A DNA stretch of 23,282 bases from Spirogloea muscicola. Taxonomy: Eukaryota > Streptophyta > Zygnematophyceae > Spirogloeales > Spirogloeaceae. The notes below the pieces were generated by a model. That model saw nothing but the letters and a program-made list of their open reading frames with translations. It made no database searches and had not been told where the DNA came from. A program made the position numbers and the translations under genes. Shown piece after piece: positions 10,907 through 19,230 of the stretch (positions are counted from its first letter, which is position 1; each line of letters begins with the position of its first letter). Location: positions 1 to 23,282 of the forward strand of contig WELB01000270.1 in NCBI GenBank assembly GCA_009602725.1, in the 5' to 3' direction.

Positions 10907-12604
10907 TCAAGCAACCCTTGTTCCCGCTATATTACCAGGTCCAAAATCTGGCCAGCCACGTCGAAGGCCTAGATTCTGCAAGCTCTGACGTACAACACGA
11001 AGAAGCTCCTCCTGCCTCTCAGAGCTTGGCGAGCTGCAGATGCCGCATTCAACACCGCAGAACTTATATGCAGTCATGCAGCGTTTGCACAGGCCTTGGC
11101 AGTCTCTTGAGGAGCACCGATGAAGAACATCCACCCTGAAATGACGAGATGAGAAGGCTTAGCATGCCTCTCCAAATTGAAGGGGAAATGTGCGTAGAAT
11201 GCGCCACAACAGCAGAGACAATGAGCACAATATAGCCTCAATCTGGAGTAATCAAGCTTGACAATCTGGCAAATCTATGTATTGCCACACCTAGGAACAG
11301 ACGCTAGTGACATCACAAACCCCAGGCTGAGTAGAGATGGAGTTTCTGCCTCTGTATCACTGATTATAGACATACTAAAACGTGGTCACTGTCTACCTGG
11401 AGCAGACACAGACGCCAACATCTAGAAATTGCACATGCTCGTTGAGACACTCCACTTGATAAGGTGTCAGCAGATTGCAACCCCCGATGTAAAGGCTATT
11501 CAAAGTGCACCCAAACGGCTGGCTTGTCAACTCCTTGATGAAATCAACAATCGCCACACCTGTTTCAGATTGCACAGAACTTGGAAGCTCAAGCATATGA
11601 TGAAGGTCGAGAGTCAACATCCACTGTCTCTAGCTCCAGAGTGCTCAAATGGTGTAAAGGAATCGACGGGTGATCTGTACTGGACTATCGAAGTAGTCCA
11701 TAATAACTTCGACGCAAGTGGGAAATTGCGGAGCTCACTTGCTGGCTAATCTAAACTTCACAAATATACTGTAGAAGTAAAATGTGGACTGAAGCATGCC
11801 GTAATCTGGTGATGTGTGATTGACTAAAGACAGATGTTTCTCTATGATGCCCTTCTGTATGTTTCCTGTCTTGACCAGAATTTGGTTGATATAGTGTCAA
11901 GCATGTGGAAGCTGTCAAACAAGCTTACCACTCAGGCGGCTGCAATCTTGAAGGCATATGCAGCACATATAAGAAGCAGCAGCACCACTCTCGATGAAAG
12001 CGTGCAGAGAGATTGATGAAATCTTTGAGCCGGAAACATCAAGATGAAGGAGATGCCCACTGCTATTGGCGACCAAGAACTCAAAGTTGCAGTCATTGAC
12101 TTTGGCTGCCAAGAACTTTGGCAAAGTGATACTTGTCCACAACGATGGCTCTGCAGGTGTACACAGCAGACACCAATCATGGAACTTGCAAAAGAAACCG
12201 TACAACAGAATGTCAAAGCCATGGCTCCTCAAGCATCAGTGCTATTGCTGAGTGTGAACATCTAGGAGCCAAATATTTGCACATTATTGCCCGTAAAGTC
12301 CTGCAGAACTCCACACATCATCTTTGTCTCAGCATGGGAGTAGAGACCAGTCTACTGTCATGTGTTACAGTGCTTGAATACCAAATAGGTCGCCTGTTCT
12401 CGACAGTATTGAACACAACTTGAATAACTGCAGCAATCAGTCACTTGACCAGGTTGTGATCATTGCAAACCAACCTCTGAAGAATGAATTCCACCTACGG
12501 CTGACGCACAGGAGCGCTAAACGGTCACTGAATTGCAGCCTCGACAAGATGGACTTGACCAAGTCCAAAGGCACCGAAAGAAGAGTCGTAAGACTACCAG
12601 ACAT
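10907..12604 (-). CDS. F-box protein with Cys-rich C-terminus (SKIP14-like architecture), 4 exons
   Basis: Probable substrate adaptor of an SCF ubiquitin ligase. Exons in transcript order: 12604-12475, 12150-11929, 11559-11397 and 11135-10907. They sum to 744 bases (247 residues plus TGA), with all GT-AG sites and phases consistent. Residues 9-43 form the F-box (SVPLDLVKSILSRLQFSDRL, then CVSRRWNSFFR), which would bind SKP1. The middle has leucine-rich-repeat character (LLHLDVSGSKI; LNSLYIGGCNLL; VQFLDVG). Residues 179-205 hold seven cysteines spaced C-x4-C-x3-C-x2-C-x6-C-x3-C-x2-C, suggesting zinc binding. F-box, LRR-like and terminal Cys cluster in this order resemble plant SKIP14-type proteins; that assignment is from memory of architecture, not a search. 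An in-frame upstream ATG at 12712-12710 would add 36 residues. A fifth exon is possible because CCTGGTAATA near the end resembles a donor. Confidence 0.85.
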
Positions 12605-13270
12605 CACTCTGGTGGGTCCGTCCAGCAGATTGCTAGCCAGGCGAATCTCAAAATCTTCAGATTCTCTACACACAGTTCTTTGCAAGGTAATAATACTCAG
12701 TGCTGTTCTCATCTCATACTTACGGACTGCGAGCACTCACAAGCGTACACGATGGATAGGGCCAAGGGCCTCAGGTCTGGTTGTCAAGGCCTCAGACAGT
12801 GATGTGAGCCATCAGACAAGGCATGCCTAGCACTTAAAGGACTACAGCAGCGTGCTCGCTCTGCCTAGCGGTGCTCAGTACATGATGGCCGGCGGCTAGG
12901 CTGCCGCGTGTGGCATATCATGGGAAGTCGACCAGGACTGCGAGCGACTACCGGGGGAGTATGCACCAGCTACATCATCTGGAGGAACGCCAGGAACGGC
13001 AACTGGCTCCAGAAAGTGATCAAAGCGAAGGTTGTGCGCACGGAGTCCGGCGCAGCGCCTCGACAGGCGGCGGGGCAGCGGCGGCGGCAGCACTGCCCGA
13101 GGCGCGCTGTCTGCGCGGGCGGGTGCGCGAGCCAGGTGCGTGACGAGCCGGAGTGGGTAACGGGGGTTGATGTGGCACTCCCTTGCTGAATTGGCCACTT
13201 GGTGGACCGCATCGGCGCTTGGAAGCTCAAGCGCGCCGCCCGCCAACAGGATAGCGACGCCCGTCACGAC
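12605..13270. promoter_or_regulatory. Upstream region of the F-box gene with GC-rich block
   Basis: 12900-13270 is GC-rich with a GGC repeat near 13070-13085. It precedes the minus-strand F-box gene in the same way that GC-rich DNA precedes NAR2. A donor-like GTAAGTATG on the minus strand near 12727 could end a 5' untranslated exon. Frames here carry no recognisable domain. Confidence 0.4.
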
Positions 13271-13355
13271 CTCTTCCTCACTTACTAGTCAGTACCTGGC
13301 ACTTCAGTAACCTGGCTTTTTGCGCCATGCAGCTCCTTCAGACCTTGTCCACTCC

Positions 13356-13380
13356 TTTGGGATGGCCTCTTACAGCCACC
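13356..13380 (+). repeat. Hairpin repeat unit (diverged)
   Basis: TTTGGGATGGCCTCTTACAG then CCACC fits the family pattern TTYGGGcTGGCc..CAGCC. It is diverged, with a shortened stem. Confidence 0.5.
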
Positions 13381-13471
13381 AGCCAAATTGGAAGCGCTGT
13401 TGTTGTTCCTCTGGCTGGCACGGCAGTACACGAAGAAAGAGAATTAGAAAGCGAAGAGGCTTCCAGTAGAG

Positions 13472-13545
13472 GGCGATGGCTGTGATTGGCCAGCCCAGCA
13501 AAAGAATGCATAACCTTCGAAGGGGCTAGAAAACATAGCCCCTTT
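13472..13545 (-). repeat. Hairpin repeat unit plus adjacent 9-bp inverted repeat
   Basis: On the plus strand GGCGATGGCTGTGATTGGCC then AGCCC..TTCGAAGGGGCTA. The reverse complement carries the full consensus order AGCCCCTTCGAA ... TTTTGCTGGGCTGGCC ... CACAGCCATCGCCCTCTACTG. Next to it AAGGGGCTA (13520-13528) and TAGCCCCTT (13536-13544) pair perfectly across a 7-base loop. Confidence 0.7.
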
Positions 13546-13675
13546 CCGACTTGGTTCACTCTCTTTCTTGCAAAGAAAAGCGCTGAAGAAACAGCGCTGA
13601 AGCAATATAAGACTCAAGTGGCCACTGGGTGCTCTATATCTAGTGAGCAGCCGAGTAGCGCTCTCAGAGTGAGGC

Positions 13676-13706
13676 TTGGCTGTGGAAGGCCAGCCCAAAA
13701 TGAATG
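13676..13706 (-). repeat. Hairpin repeat unit
   Basis: TTGGCTGTGGAAGGCCAGCC then CAAAATGAATG. Same stem and same A-rich flank (AAAATGAAT) as the unit at 16771-16786. Confidence 0.65.
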
Positions 13707-13901
13707 ACTAAGGTCCAAGAGAGGCTTCTCTATCCCAAGACTGCCGCTCCGCGTAATTCAGGGCTCGCAAGACCCCTCCATTTCGAGTACTTCAATCAAA
13801 AGAGGGCATACTTTGTACGCGCCTTCCATTTCTCTTCAGCACTTTTGCCCTGAGCGCCCTGTCTGCCTAGCCTGTGGCTCCCTCATGAGCATCTGTGTGC
13901 A

Positions 13902-14073
13902 CTGGCTGGCTCTTACAGCCGCTTGCTCTTTCCATATCAGCAGCCGCATTATTTGCCCACGCCTGCATTTGCGAAGTGGCCGTGCACTGACTGCCGCCTC
14001 TGGTTGTTTTCAATGGGATGGCTTTCCGGCGGCTAGTCTTCATGACTTGCAACTGCTTACGAGGAGTTACTGA
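13902..14073 (+). mobile_element. Hairpin unit followed by LINE ORF tail remnant
   Basis: 13904-13920 is a hairpin unit (GGCTGGCTCTTACAGCC). Directly after it, 13938-14073 translates to SGRALTAASGCF and then LHDLQLLTRSY before a TGA, a match to the end of the 14551-15185 fragment. A second hairpin unit in the same sense follows the stop by about 75 bases. Confidence 0.6.
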
Positions 14074-14119
14074 TTGATCTTCCTTCAAGTACTTGCTTAA
14101 TAGTGTCAATTAGCGCTAT

Positions 14120-14232
14120 ATAGCCCCTTCGGAAATTGCCACTCTTTTCGGGCTGGCCTTCCACAGCCCTCCACCCCTCACCCCCAGATGAGCTTCTTTC
14201 TGATAGCTGTGAAAGGCCAGCCCAAAAAGAGA
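14120..14232 (+). repeat. Pair of hairpin units in inverted orientation
   Basis: TAGCCCCTTCGG ... TTTTCGGGCTGGCCTTCCAC then AGCCC (14120-14170) faces AGCTGTGAAAGGCCAGCCCA (from 14205). The two hairpins are inverse copies about 35 bases apart, forming a compact element of roughly 110 bases. Confidence 0.65.
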
Positions 14233-14497
14233 GGGAAACAGCTCTTTAAAGGCAAGGCAATGGCTGTGAGGGGCTATGTCGTGCGAAAGTCAGTCGGTGG
14301 CTTACTTGTGTTGATCTGACGAGGATGGTGAAGTGGCAGCACAAGTGGACATGTAAGGTGGACTCATGTTTCGTCTGGTGTGAAAGTTGCCGACACGGTA
14401 CCTCGGCTGCTCAATAAAAAATATTGAGTGCCTTGGCCACTTGCATCGCTGTGTGCTGTAGCGCTTTCTGGCCTTCAACTTTCTTGGGTCTCTTTTC

Positions 14498-14535
14498 TGG
14501 GATAGCCACTCACAGCTATCGTCCTCTACTGGAAG
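14498..14535 (+). repeat. Hairpin repeat unit with changed but still paired stem
   Basis: CTGGGATAGCCACTCACAGC then TATCGTCCTCTACTGGAAG. The stem here is GATAGC/GCTATC in place of GGGCTG/CAGCCC, so substitutions occur on both arms and pairing is kept. It lies just upstream of the large LINE fragment. Confidence 0.55.
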
Positions 14536-14550
14536 AGTCCTCCTCCTCCG

Positions 14551-15185
14551 TTTGGCCCTGAGGTGGTGGGCGTCCACAATCTCCTACGGGACGCCCTGGC
14601 GGGCTTGATGCGCGACGCCGGCTACCGCGCCATCGTTGAAGTGAGCAATGTAATGCCCATCACCACGGATTCTCAGGGAGGCCATCACCGTCGCACCCTG
14701 GACATTGTGGGTGTACAACCTGGCGGAGGCCCACGAGCTTTGGTTGATGTGGTGGTGACTGAGGCATACAAGATTTCCGCTTCCACACACATTGCTGGCC
14801 ACGCAGTGGGAGATGCTGAGCAGAAAAAGCTCCGACACTACTCAGACTACCCCCGCAGTGACCACCTCCTCCCGGCCGCAATCGACACTTTCGGCTGCTT
14901 GGGTCCTCCGGCTGCTTGGGTCCTCGCTTCCATACCCTACTCGAGAACATAGCGAGTCTGGGATATGCACGACGCGAGGATATGCTCCCAGCCCAGATGG
15001 GTTTGCCGGCAGCCTATCTGTCATTTCTGCGACGTCGAGTGTCAACCTGTCTGCAACGAGCTCAGGCGTATGCTCTGCATCAGAAAGCTGGTCGAGCCTT
15101 AGCTGCTGGCACAAGAGCTAGTCAATTGCCGTCCGGTATTCGAGCGTCAGCTAGCGACCTCTATGTGCTGACTCGTGGTTACTGA
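14551..15185 (+). pseudogene. C-terminal fragment of a LINE-type retrotransposon ORF, frameshifted
   Basis: First part (to about 14908): VHNLLRDALAGLMRDAGY, then a histidine/arginine patch (GGHHRR) followed by TLDIVGVQPGGGPRALVDVV and DHLLPAAIDTFGCLG. This pattern (D-I-V, then a hydrophobic L-V-D-V strand, then F-x-x-x-x-x-E/D-T-F/Y-G) is common after the reverse transcriptase in algal and other LINE ORFs and resembles a restriction-like endonuclease core; that family link is from memory. After a frame change the protein continues ENIASLGYARREDMLPAQMG ... LQRAQAYALHQKAGRALAAG and ends LYVLTRGY plus TGA. No reverse transcriptase is present, so the copy is 5'-truncated. Codons are fairly GC-rich. 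The frame break coincides with a 17-bp tandem duplication at 14892-14925. Confidence 0.75.
14892..14925 (+). repeat. Perfect 17-bp tandem duplication inside the LINE fragment
   Basis: CGGCTGCTTGGGTCCTC occurs twice back to back (14892-14908, 14909-14925). Seventeen extra bases shift the frame, and removal of one copy in thought rejoins the two parts of the ORF, so this is the disabling lesion. Confidence 0.9.
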
Positions 15186-15547
15186 GCGGGTCAGCTTAGC
15201 AGCAGGTGACGTACATTTGTCCAATGTGCTTGCCTTTGTACTTGGCCACACATGGCCTCCCCATCTCTTAATATACACGCATTTTCCTCCGTACGTCCAG
15301 CTCAGCTCCGGTCAGGAGGGAAGGCGCGCGAGGCGCATGAAATGAAAGGGAGGCCAATTCAAGCCAATACACTGTTCAGGCAGGTCAGGAAGATACACTT
15401 ATCTGCCCGTGCCAACTGGTGGCATCGGTGCACAATCCATCCTGCCGCCCGCGGGCGTCCAAAGAGAAGCCCAAAGAGAAGCCCTAAAGCCCGCTCGGTG
15501 TGACCCACCTTGACAAGTTCGGCGGTACCGGCCAAGCTAGCGGCGGA
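15186..15547. other. No gene recognised
   Basis: Region after the LINE fragment's stop. Contains a short direct repeat (CAAAGAGAAGCC twice near 15459-15483) and nothing else I can assign. Confidence 0.5.
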
Positions 15548-15657
15548 CAGCTTTGTTTCTGTTACTTAGCGCTTCCCCTGGCCCCCTTCTCGTACTCTGT
15601 TCATTCTTTTTCGGGCTGGTTGTTCCAGCCCCTATTCTCAATGGGCGAGCACTTTCT
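15548..15657 (+). repeat. 110-bp segment, identical to 7737-7846
   Basis: Perfect copy of the segment upstream of NAR2, carrying one hairpin unit. As there, an inversely oriented hairpin unit follows (15782-15800), so both loci share the layout of segment, about 60-130 unrelated bases, then inverse hairpin. Confidence 0.95.
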
Positions 15658-15781
15658 TCTGATAATGGTAGGAAGTGGTGGAATTGACGGTCCCAAGCTA
15701 CAGTGGCCATTGGGACGGGGGGTGCCAAATTGGAAGAAAAGACTCGATCAGTGAAGAAGTGGCTCCCTTCAAGGGGGGCAA

Positions 15782-15833
15782 GGGCTGTGAAAGCCAGCCA
15801 GAGACATTCACAAGGTTCGAAGGGGCCAAAAGC
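15782..15833 (-). repeat. Hairpin repeat unit
   Basis: GGGCTGTGAAAGCCAGCC followed by ..GGTTCGAAGGGGCCAAAAG, the reverse complement of the consensus GCCCCTTCGAA ... GGCTGG..CAGCCC. One base shorter in the loop than most copies. Confidence 0.65.
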
Positions 15834-15899
15834 GTTCACAGAACTTGCGTAGGATAAATCACTCAATAACAATGAGTGAGGAGCCGCAAATTCGAAAAA

Positions 15900-15990
15900 C
15901 TAGCAGCCAGACAGCAAACCCCCCCCCCTGACGAAAGTCAGGGGCTGCAGCGAGAGCACGGCCAGCACGCAAGTGCAAGACGTGGGCCAT
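15900..15990 (-). mobile_element. LINE ORF tail remnant (diverged)
   Basis: Plus-strand CTGCAGCGAGAGCACGGCCA then GCACGCAAGTGC matches the related strings at 10643 and 16331. The minus-strand reading ends GGGLLSGC. Too decayed to give a clean frame. Confidence 0.4.
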
Positions 15991-16252
15991 GGACCGCTGG
16001 AGGGAAATGGGAAGGCGTATCCTGTGGACCTGAGCAAACGAGTCAGCGGCGTTAGATCCAGCCTCTCACCTTGCAGGACACAGCGCGCTGCGCAAGCCGG
16101 CTTAACAGGTCGAGCCACTGGGCCTCGAGAGCTCCGTGCACGACTCACGGCCAGGAAACATTCGTGTATCTGAAATAAACGAAGGCCAAAGTGGCCAAGT
16201 ACAAAGGCAAGCACATCTGATGACGTACATCACCCACTGCAGATTGACCCCC

Positions 16253-16490
16253 TCAGTAATCACGGGTATTCACATGAAGGTCGCTAATCGATGCCTGAAT
16301 ACGAGGTGGCAGAGTCGAAGCCCTTCTGCCACCAGCTAAAGCTCGCCCAGCTTTCTGGTGCAAAGCGTTAGTCTGAGCACGTTGCAAACAGGCCCACACT
16401 CGTCGTTGCAAGAATGACAGATGTGCAGCTGGCAAGCCCATCTAGCCGGAAGCATATCTGCACGACGTGCATTGCCTACATTTAAGCCCA
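16253..16490 (-). mobile_element. LINE ORF tail remnant, frameshifted
   Basis: Minus-strand translation NARRADMLPA, then after a one-base loss MGLPAAHLSFLQRRVWACLQ, NALHQKAGRALAGG and finally LHVNTRDY plus TGA. It aligns along its whole length to the last about 80 residues of the 14551-15185 fragment. The missing base falls in the MLPAQMG codons. Confidence 0.75.
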
Positions 16491-16547
16491 CGGCCAGAAA
16501 TACGAACTCATCCCCAGCCGGGTGGCCTGCGTGCTTCACCACCCAGT

Positions 16548-16612
16548 CGAGGGCGATGGCTGTGATCGGTCAGCCCAGGAAAAAGATTGAATAAAGTCCG
16601 AAGGGGCCAGCT
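16548..16612 (-). repeat. Hairpin repeat unit next to LINE tail
   Basis: GAGGGCGATGGCTGTGATCG then GTCAGCCCAGG and later CCGAAGGGGCCAGC. It shares the outer GGCGATGGCTGTGAT block with the unit at 13472, so the conserved part exceeds the hairpin itself. It lies just upstream (in transcript sense) of the minus-strand LINE tail. Confidence 0.65.
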
Positions 16613-16740
16613 AAAGCACACGGTCACTCAAGTGACTACTGGATGCTCAAATCGGCCAGAAGGCCTGCCCCGGGAGAAAATTTAATTGTTTGCCTGCCCG
16701 AGCATTGGGGTGGTGGAGGGCCTGGGCCGAGAAAAAGTTG

Positions 16741-16792
16741 CTCGCCCATAGAGAAGGGGGGCTAGCAAAGCCAGCCCAAAATGAATGGACAA
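16741..16792 (-). repeat. Hairpin repeat unit abutting a LINE tail
   Basis: CTCGCCCATAGAGAAGGGGG then GCTAGCAAAGCCAGCCCAAA and ATGAAT. This is the reverse complement of the 7791-7840 layout (ATTC..GGGCTGG..CCAGCC..ATGGGCGAG). It joins the LINE-derived sequence at about 16793 with no spacer. Confidence 0.65.
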
Positions 16793-16888
16793 TAAATACC
16801 AGATGGCAATTTCCAAGTCCTTCTATCAAAAGTATAGCTTGGCCCAGCTTTCTGGTGCAAAGCATGAGCCTGAGCACGCTGCAAACAA
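16793..16888 (-). mobile_element. LINE ORF tail remnant between two hairpin units
   Basis: Minus strand gives CLQRAQAHALHQKAG, then KLPSGIY after a frame disruption, matching the 15050-15140 part of the larger fragment. Homology stops sharply at 16793, where a hairpin unit starts, and a partial unit (CTCGACCATTGAGGAGAGGG, from 16900) lies on the other side. Confidence 0.65.
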
Positions 16889-16973
16889 GTAAAAAGGGCT
16901 CGACCATTGAGGAGAGGGGCTGGACCGAGCAGTCTTGTCGCCGCGGTCTCTCGCTTTAACTGACTGCCGACCT

Positions 16974-17150
16974 TGTGCGGCTGCCGCCGCCGCTGCCGCC
17001 GCCGCCGCAGCCGCCGCCGCCGCCGACGCCGCTGCTGCGTCAGTAGGCGTCGTGCGCGCGTTTTGAACCTTGCCAAGAAGGCTCGGGCGGGGCCACCTGG
17101 CGGACCAGTCGCTAGACGAGAAGCCCCGCATCCGGTTGCTGGAGACCGGC
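16974..17150. repeat. GC-rich CCG/GCC triplet tract
   Basis: Interrupted CCG repeats between about 16980 and 17035. The minus strand would encode a run of alanines, the plus strand a run of arginines; neither looks like a real exon. By analogy with other GC-rich blocks in the window it could be a promoter or leader. Confidence 0.5.
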
Positions 17151-17249
17151 TCACACTCAGTACGCCACAGATCGTGACCTTGTGTATGTTAGCAGCTTTC
17201 TCTCTAGCAGCACGATAGTCGAACAGCGTCTCGAGCTGCTTACAGGTAT

Positions 17250-17265
17250 TGCATGCATGCATGCA
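17250..17265 (+). repeat. TGCA/GCAT tandem tract, 16 bp
   Basis: TGCATGCATGCATGCA, four perfect repeats of a self-complementary tetramer, just upstream of the broken coding region at 17324. Confidence 0.7.
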
Positions 17266-17323
17266 GGCTAAATTATTGCTTCAGCAAGACTTGTTACGGT
17301 ATCGCCACAACTGCGTTGTCCAT

Positions 17324-18383
17324 ATGAAGATCAAGATCACGAGCGCGAGCAAGTACAAGCACCCGAAGAAGCTCAAGGTCTCGGCCATTATGGCGCTCGT
17401 TGAAAAGACCCCGTGCAAGGAGATGCTGGAAGCCTTGGGCGGAGTCGACGCCTTACAAAGCGCGATAGAGTAATTGAAGATGAAGGACGACTTAGCCATG
17501 TTCGGGTGATGAACCCCACCAAGTACAGGGAGCAGCTCGTCGACATGGCAATTGAGTACAGCTTTGACAAGAAGGCGCTCTACTTCCTGACCATATTGTC
17601 GGGGGTGACCAAGAACGTCTACAGCATCAGGTCAGCGTACCAGCTGAAGAGCGAGTTCCCGGACAGGGACAACATGCTGAAACTGCTGAAGTACATCAAG
17701 CAGCACGTGAAGGCGAACAATTGGGAGCGTGAATAAGTTCCTGTTCGTAAAGTTGCCGACGAGCGTGCCATTCATATCCATCTTTGGCAACATCCTGGCG
17801 AACGGAGGGGGGGAGAAGGTGTCAACAATTCTTGACATGCTCACCGCATACATGGAGGCACAGCATGCGGGGCAGTTCTACTTGGAGGACTTTCTGCAAT
17901 GAAGCACAAGGAATGGGAGAAGTACTACTGGACGGAGTTGGCAAAGAGGACCCAGGACCTCAAAAAGACGGCCTACAAGCCGGGCTTCAACGAGGACTAC
18001 TACGAGGGCACCAGGAATGACAGGTACTTGCTCCATATCTTCGACGATTTCACGGACAACGTGAAGAACTTCATAAACCCACCGTTTGAGATGATGAAGT
18101 TGTACGAAAATGCGGTATTTCGGCTCTTCTTCATTAAGGACGAGGTGAACGAGGAGAGGATAGGATGCGCGAGGTAGTGAGGCAGACGGGGGGGGTGTCC
18201 TTGATCACGCAGATCAACATTGGTCGTGAGCGAGGACTGGGTTGGCGTACAAGAAGCCGTACAGGATACGAGAGCAAGAACAACCCCGAGCTGAAGGTCA
18301 ATCTCAGGGCGAACCACAAGCACGTGTGGTTGATACCGGCCAGAGTCCTTAAGGAGGAGAAGAGCAAGTGGATGTCCATGTAG
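17324..18383 (+). pseudogene. Unidentified lysine-rich coding region broken into five frames
   Basis: Five consecutive plus-strand segments look coding but use shifting frames: 17324-17473, 17509-17736, 17729-17902, 17899-18177 and 18165-18383. Each uses mostly AAG, GAG, GAC and AAC codons, unlike the flanking repeats. Each is rich in Lys, Glu, Tyr and Phe (for example KALYFLTILSGVTKNVYS, HKEWEKYYWTELAKRTQDLK, NFINPPFEMMKLYENAVFRL). Segment ends overlap the next start, including an ATGA overlap at 17899-17902. The simplest reading is one gene of about 350 codons broken by small indels. A set of overlapping small genes, as in some viruses, is the alternative. I do not recognise the family. An inserted viral or other foreign gene is possible because it has no visible introns and lies in a repeat island, but nothing seen proves it. 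Confidence 0.5.
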
Positions 18384-19230
18384 TCGCACTTTTGATATTG
18401 TTGTTCGCCTTGTGCAAATACATCAAGATGATCTTGGAAACGAGAGACTCCGGTCGGCACAGCAGAGATGTTGAGATGTTGAGAAACAAGCCACACACAC
18501 AGAACCAGAGACCACAATGAAGTATAGGAATACCGTACAAAAGTGATGCTGGAGCAGTAGTATGCAACAGCCTCTAAGCAGCTGGAGACGTCCAACAGAT
18601 GCACCGTTGACACACACAAGCCACGTAGACCCTGCAACGTATCCCTGTTTCTGCAATCTAACCTATCGACGTTGCATGGCAATCGACGTCCTGTGGCATG
18701 ACAGCCAGCCCATGAGAGTCAAAGAAGGCTCAGACGGAATGAATACTCTTTGCAATCGGCTGGCTTTCACAGCCGACCATGAGATTAGCAGCCGCATCCT
18801 CCAGGTACCTCCACAACGCAGTTGCATGAAGGAGACGGGGCTAGTGGGGCTTGGTGGCAAAGCAAAGCAGCGGAGGCCGGCATACACGAATTTTGCTGCC
18901 GAGATAAGCTGCTTTTCCCAGAAAGGCTGTGATCTTCAAGGGGAGGAGGATCTTGCAGCAAGGGGAATGGCTGTGAAGAAATCAACAAGCTTCAGCGAAC
19001 GAATGAAAGGAGCAGCTCCTTAAAAGGGGTCGGACTGTGAAAAGTAAGTCCACAACTCAAAGGAAAAGTTGTACAATAAGGTTTAGAGAAATCAAATAGT
19101 TTGTGAAGGCCTTGAATACTGGAAAGCTCTGGGGGGGTACGAATTACGGAGATTTCAATAAACGAATATTACACCAATCAACGTCCAGACCACTTGGCCG
19201 AAAAGAAGTGGGCTACTATGGACGGTCACC
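18384..19230. other. Repeat debris, no gene recognised
   Basis: Contains a plus-oriented hairpin unit (GGCTGGCTTTCACAGCC, about 18758-18776) and a partial inverse copy (GGCTGTGAAG, near 18969). The frame after the first unit reads HEISSRI, as does the frame after the unit at 13904 (HISSRI), so the two loci share more than the hairpin. Confidence 0.5.
18753..18780 (+). repeat. Hairpin repeat unit
   Basis: CAATCGGCTGGCTTTCACAG then CCGACC. The stem TCGGCTG/CAGCCGA is lengthened by one extra pair compared with the consensus, again with both arms changed together. Confidence 0.6.

Noticed and set aside
12420-12830. Plus-strand frame ending with a stretch like ASGLVVKASDSDV, possibly a tRNA-derived element
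   Set aside because: No A-box or B-box arrangement and no cloverleaf could be drawn; the frame overlaps the F-box exon on the opposite strand.
16826-17131. Poly-alanine protein on the minus strand
   Set aside because: The alanine run is a CCG repeat read in one frame; the rest overlaps a LINE tail and a hairpin unit.
18134-18682. A 182-codon minus-strand frame
   Set aside because: Antisense to the broken coding region; no motif and no splice chain.
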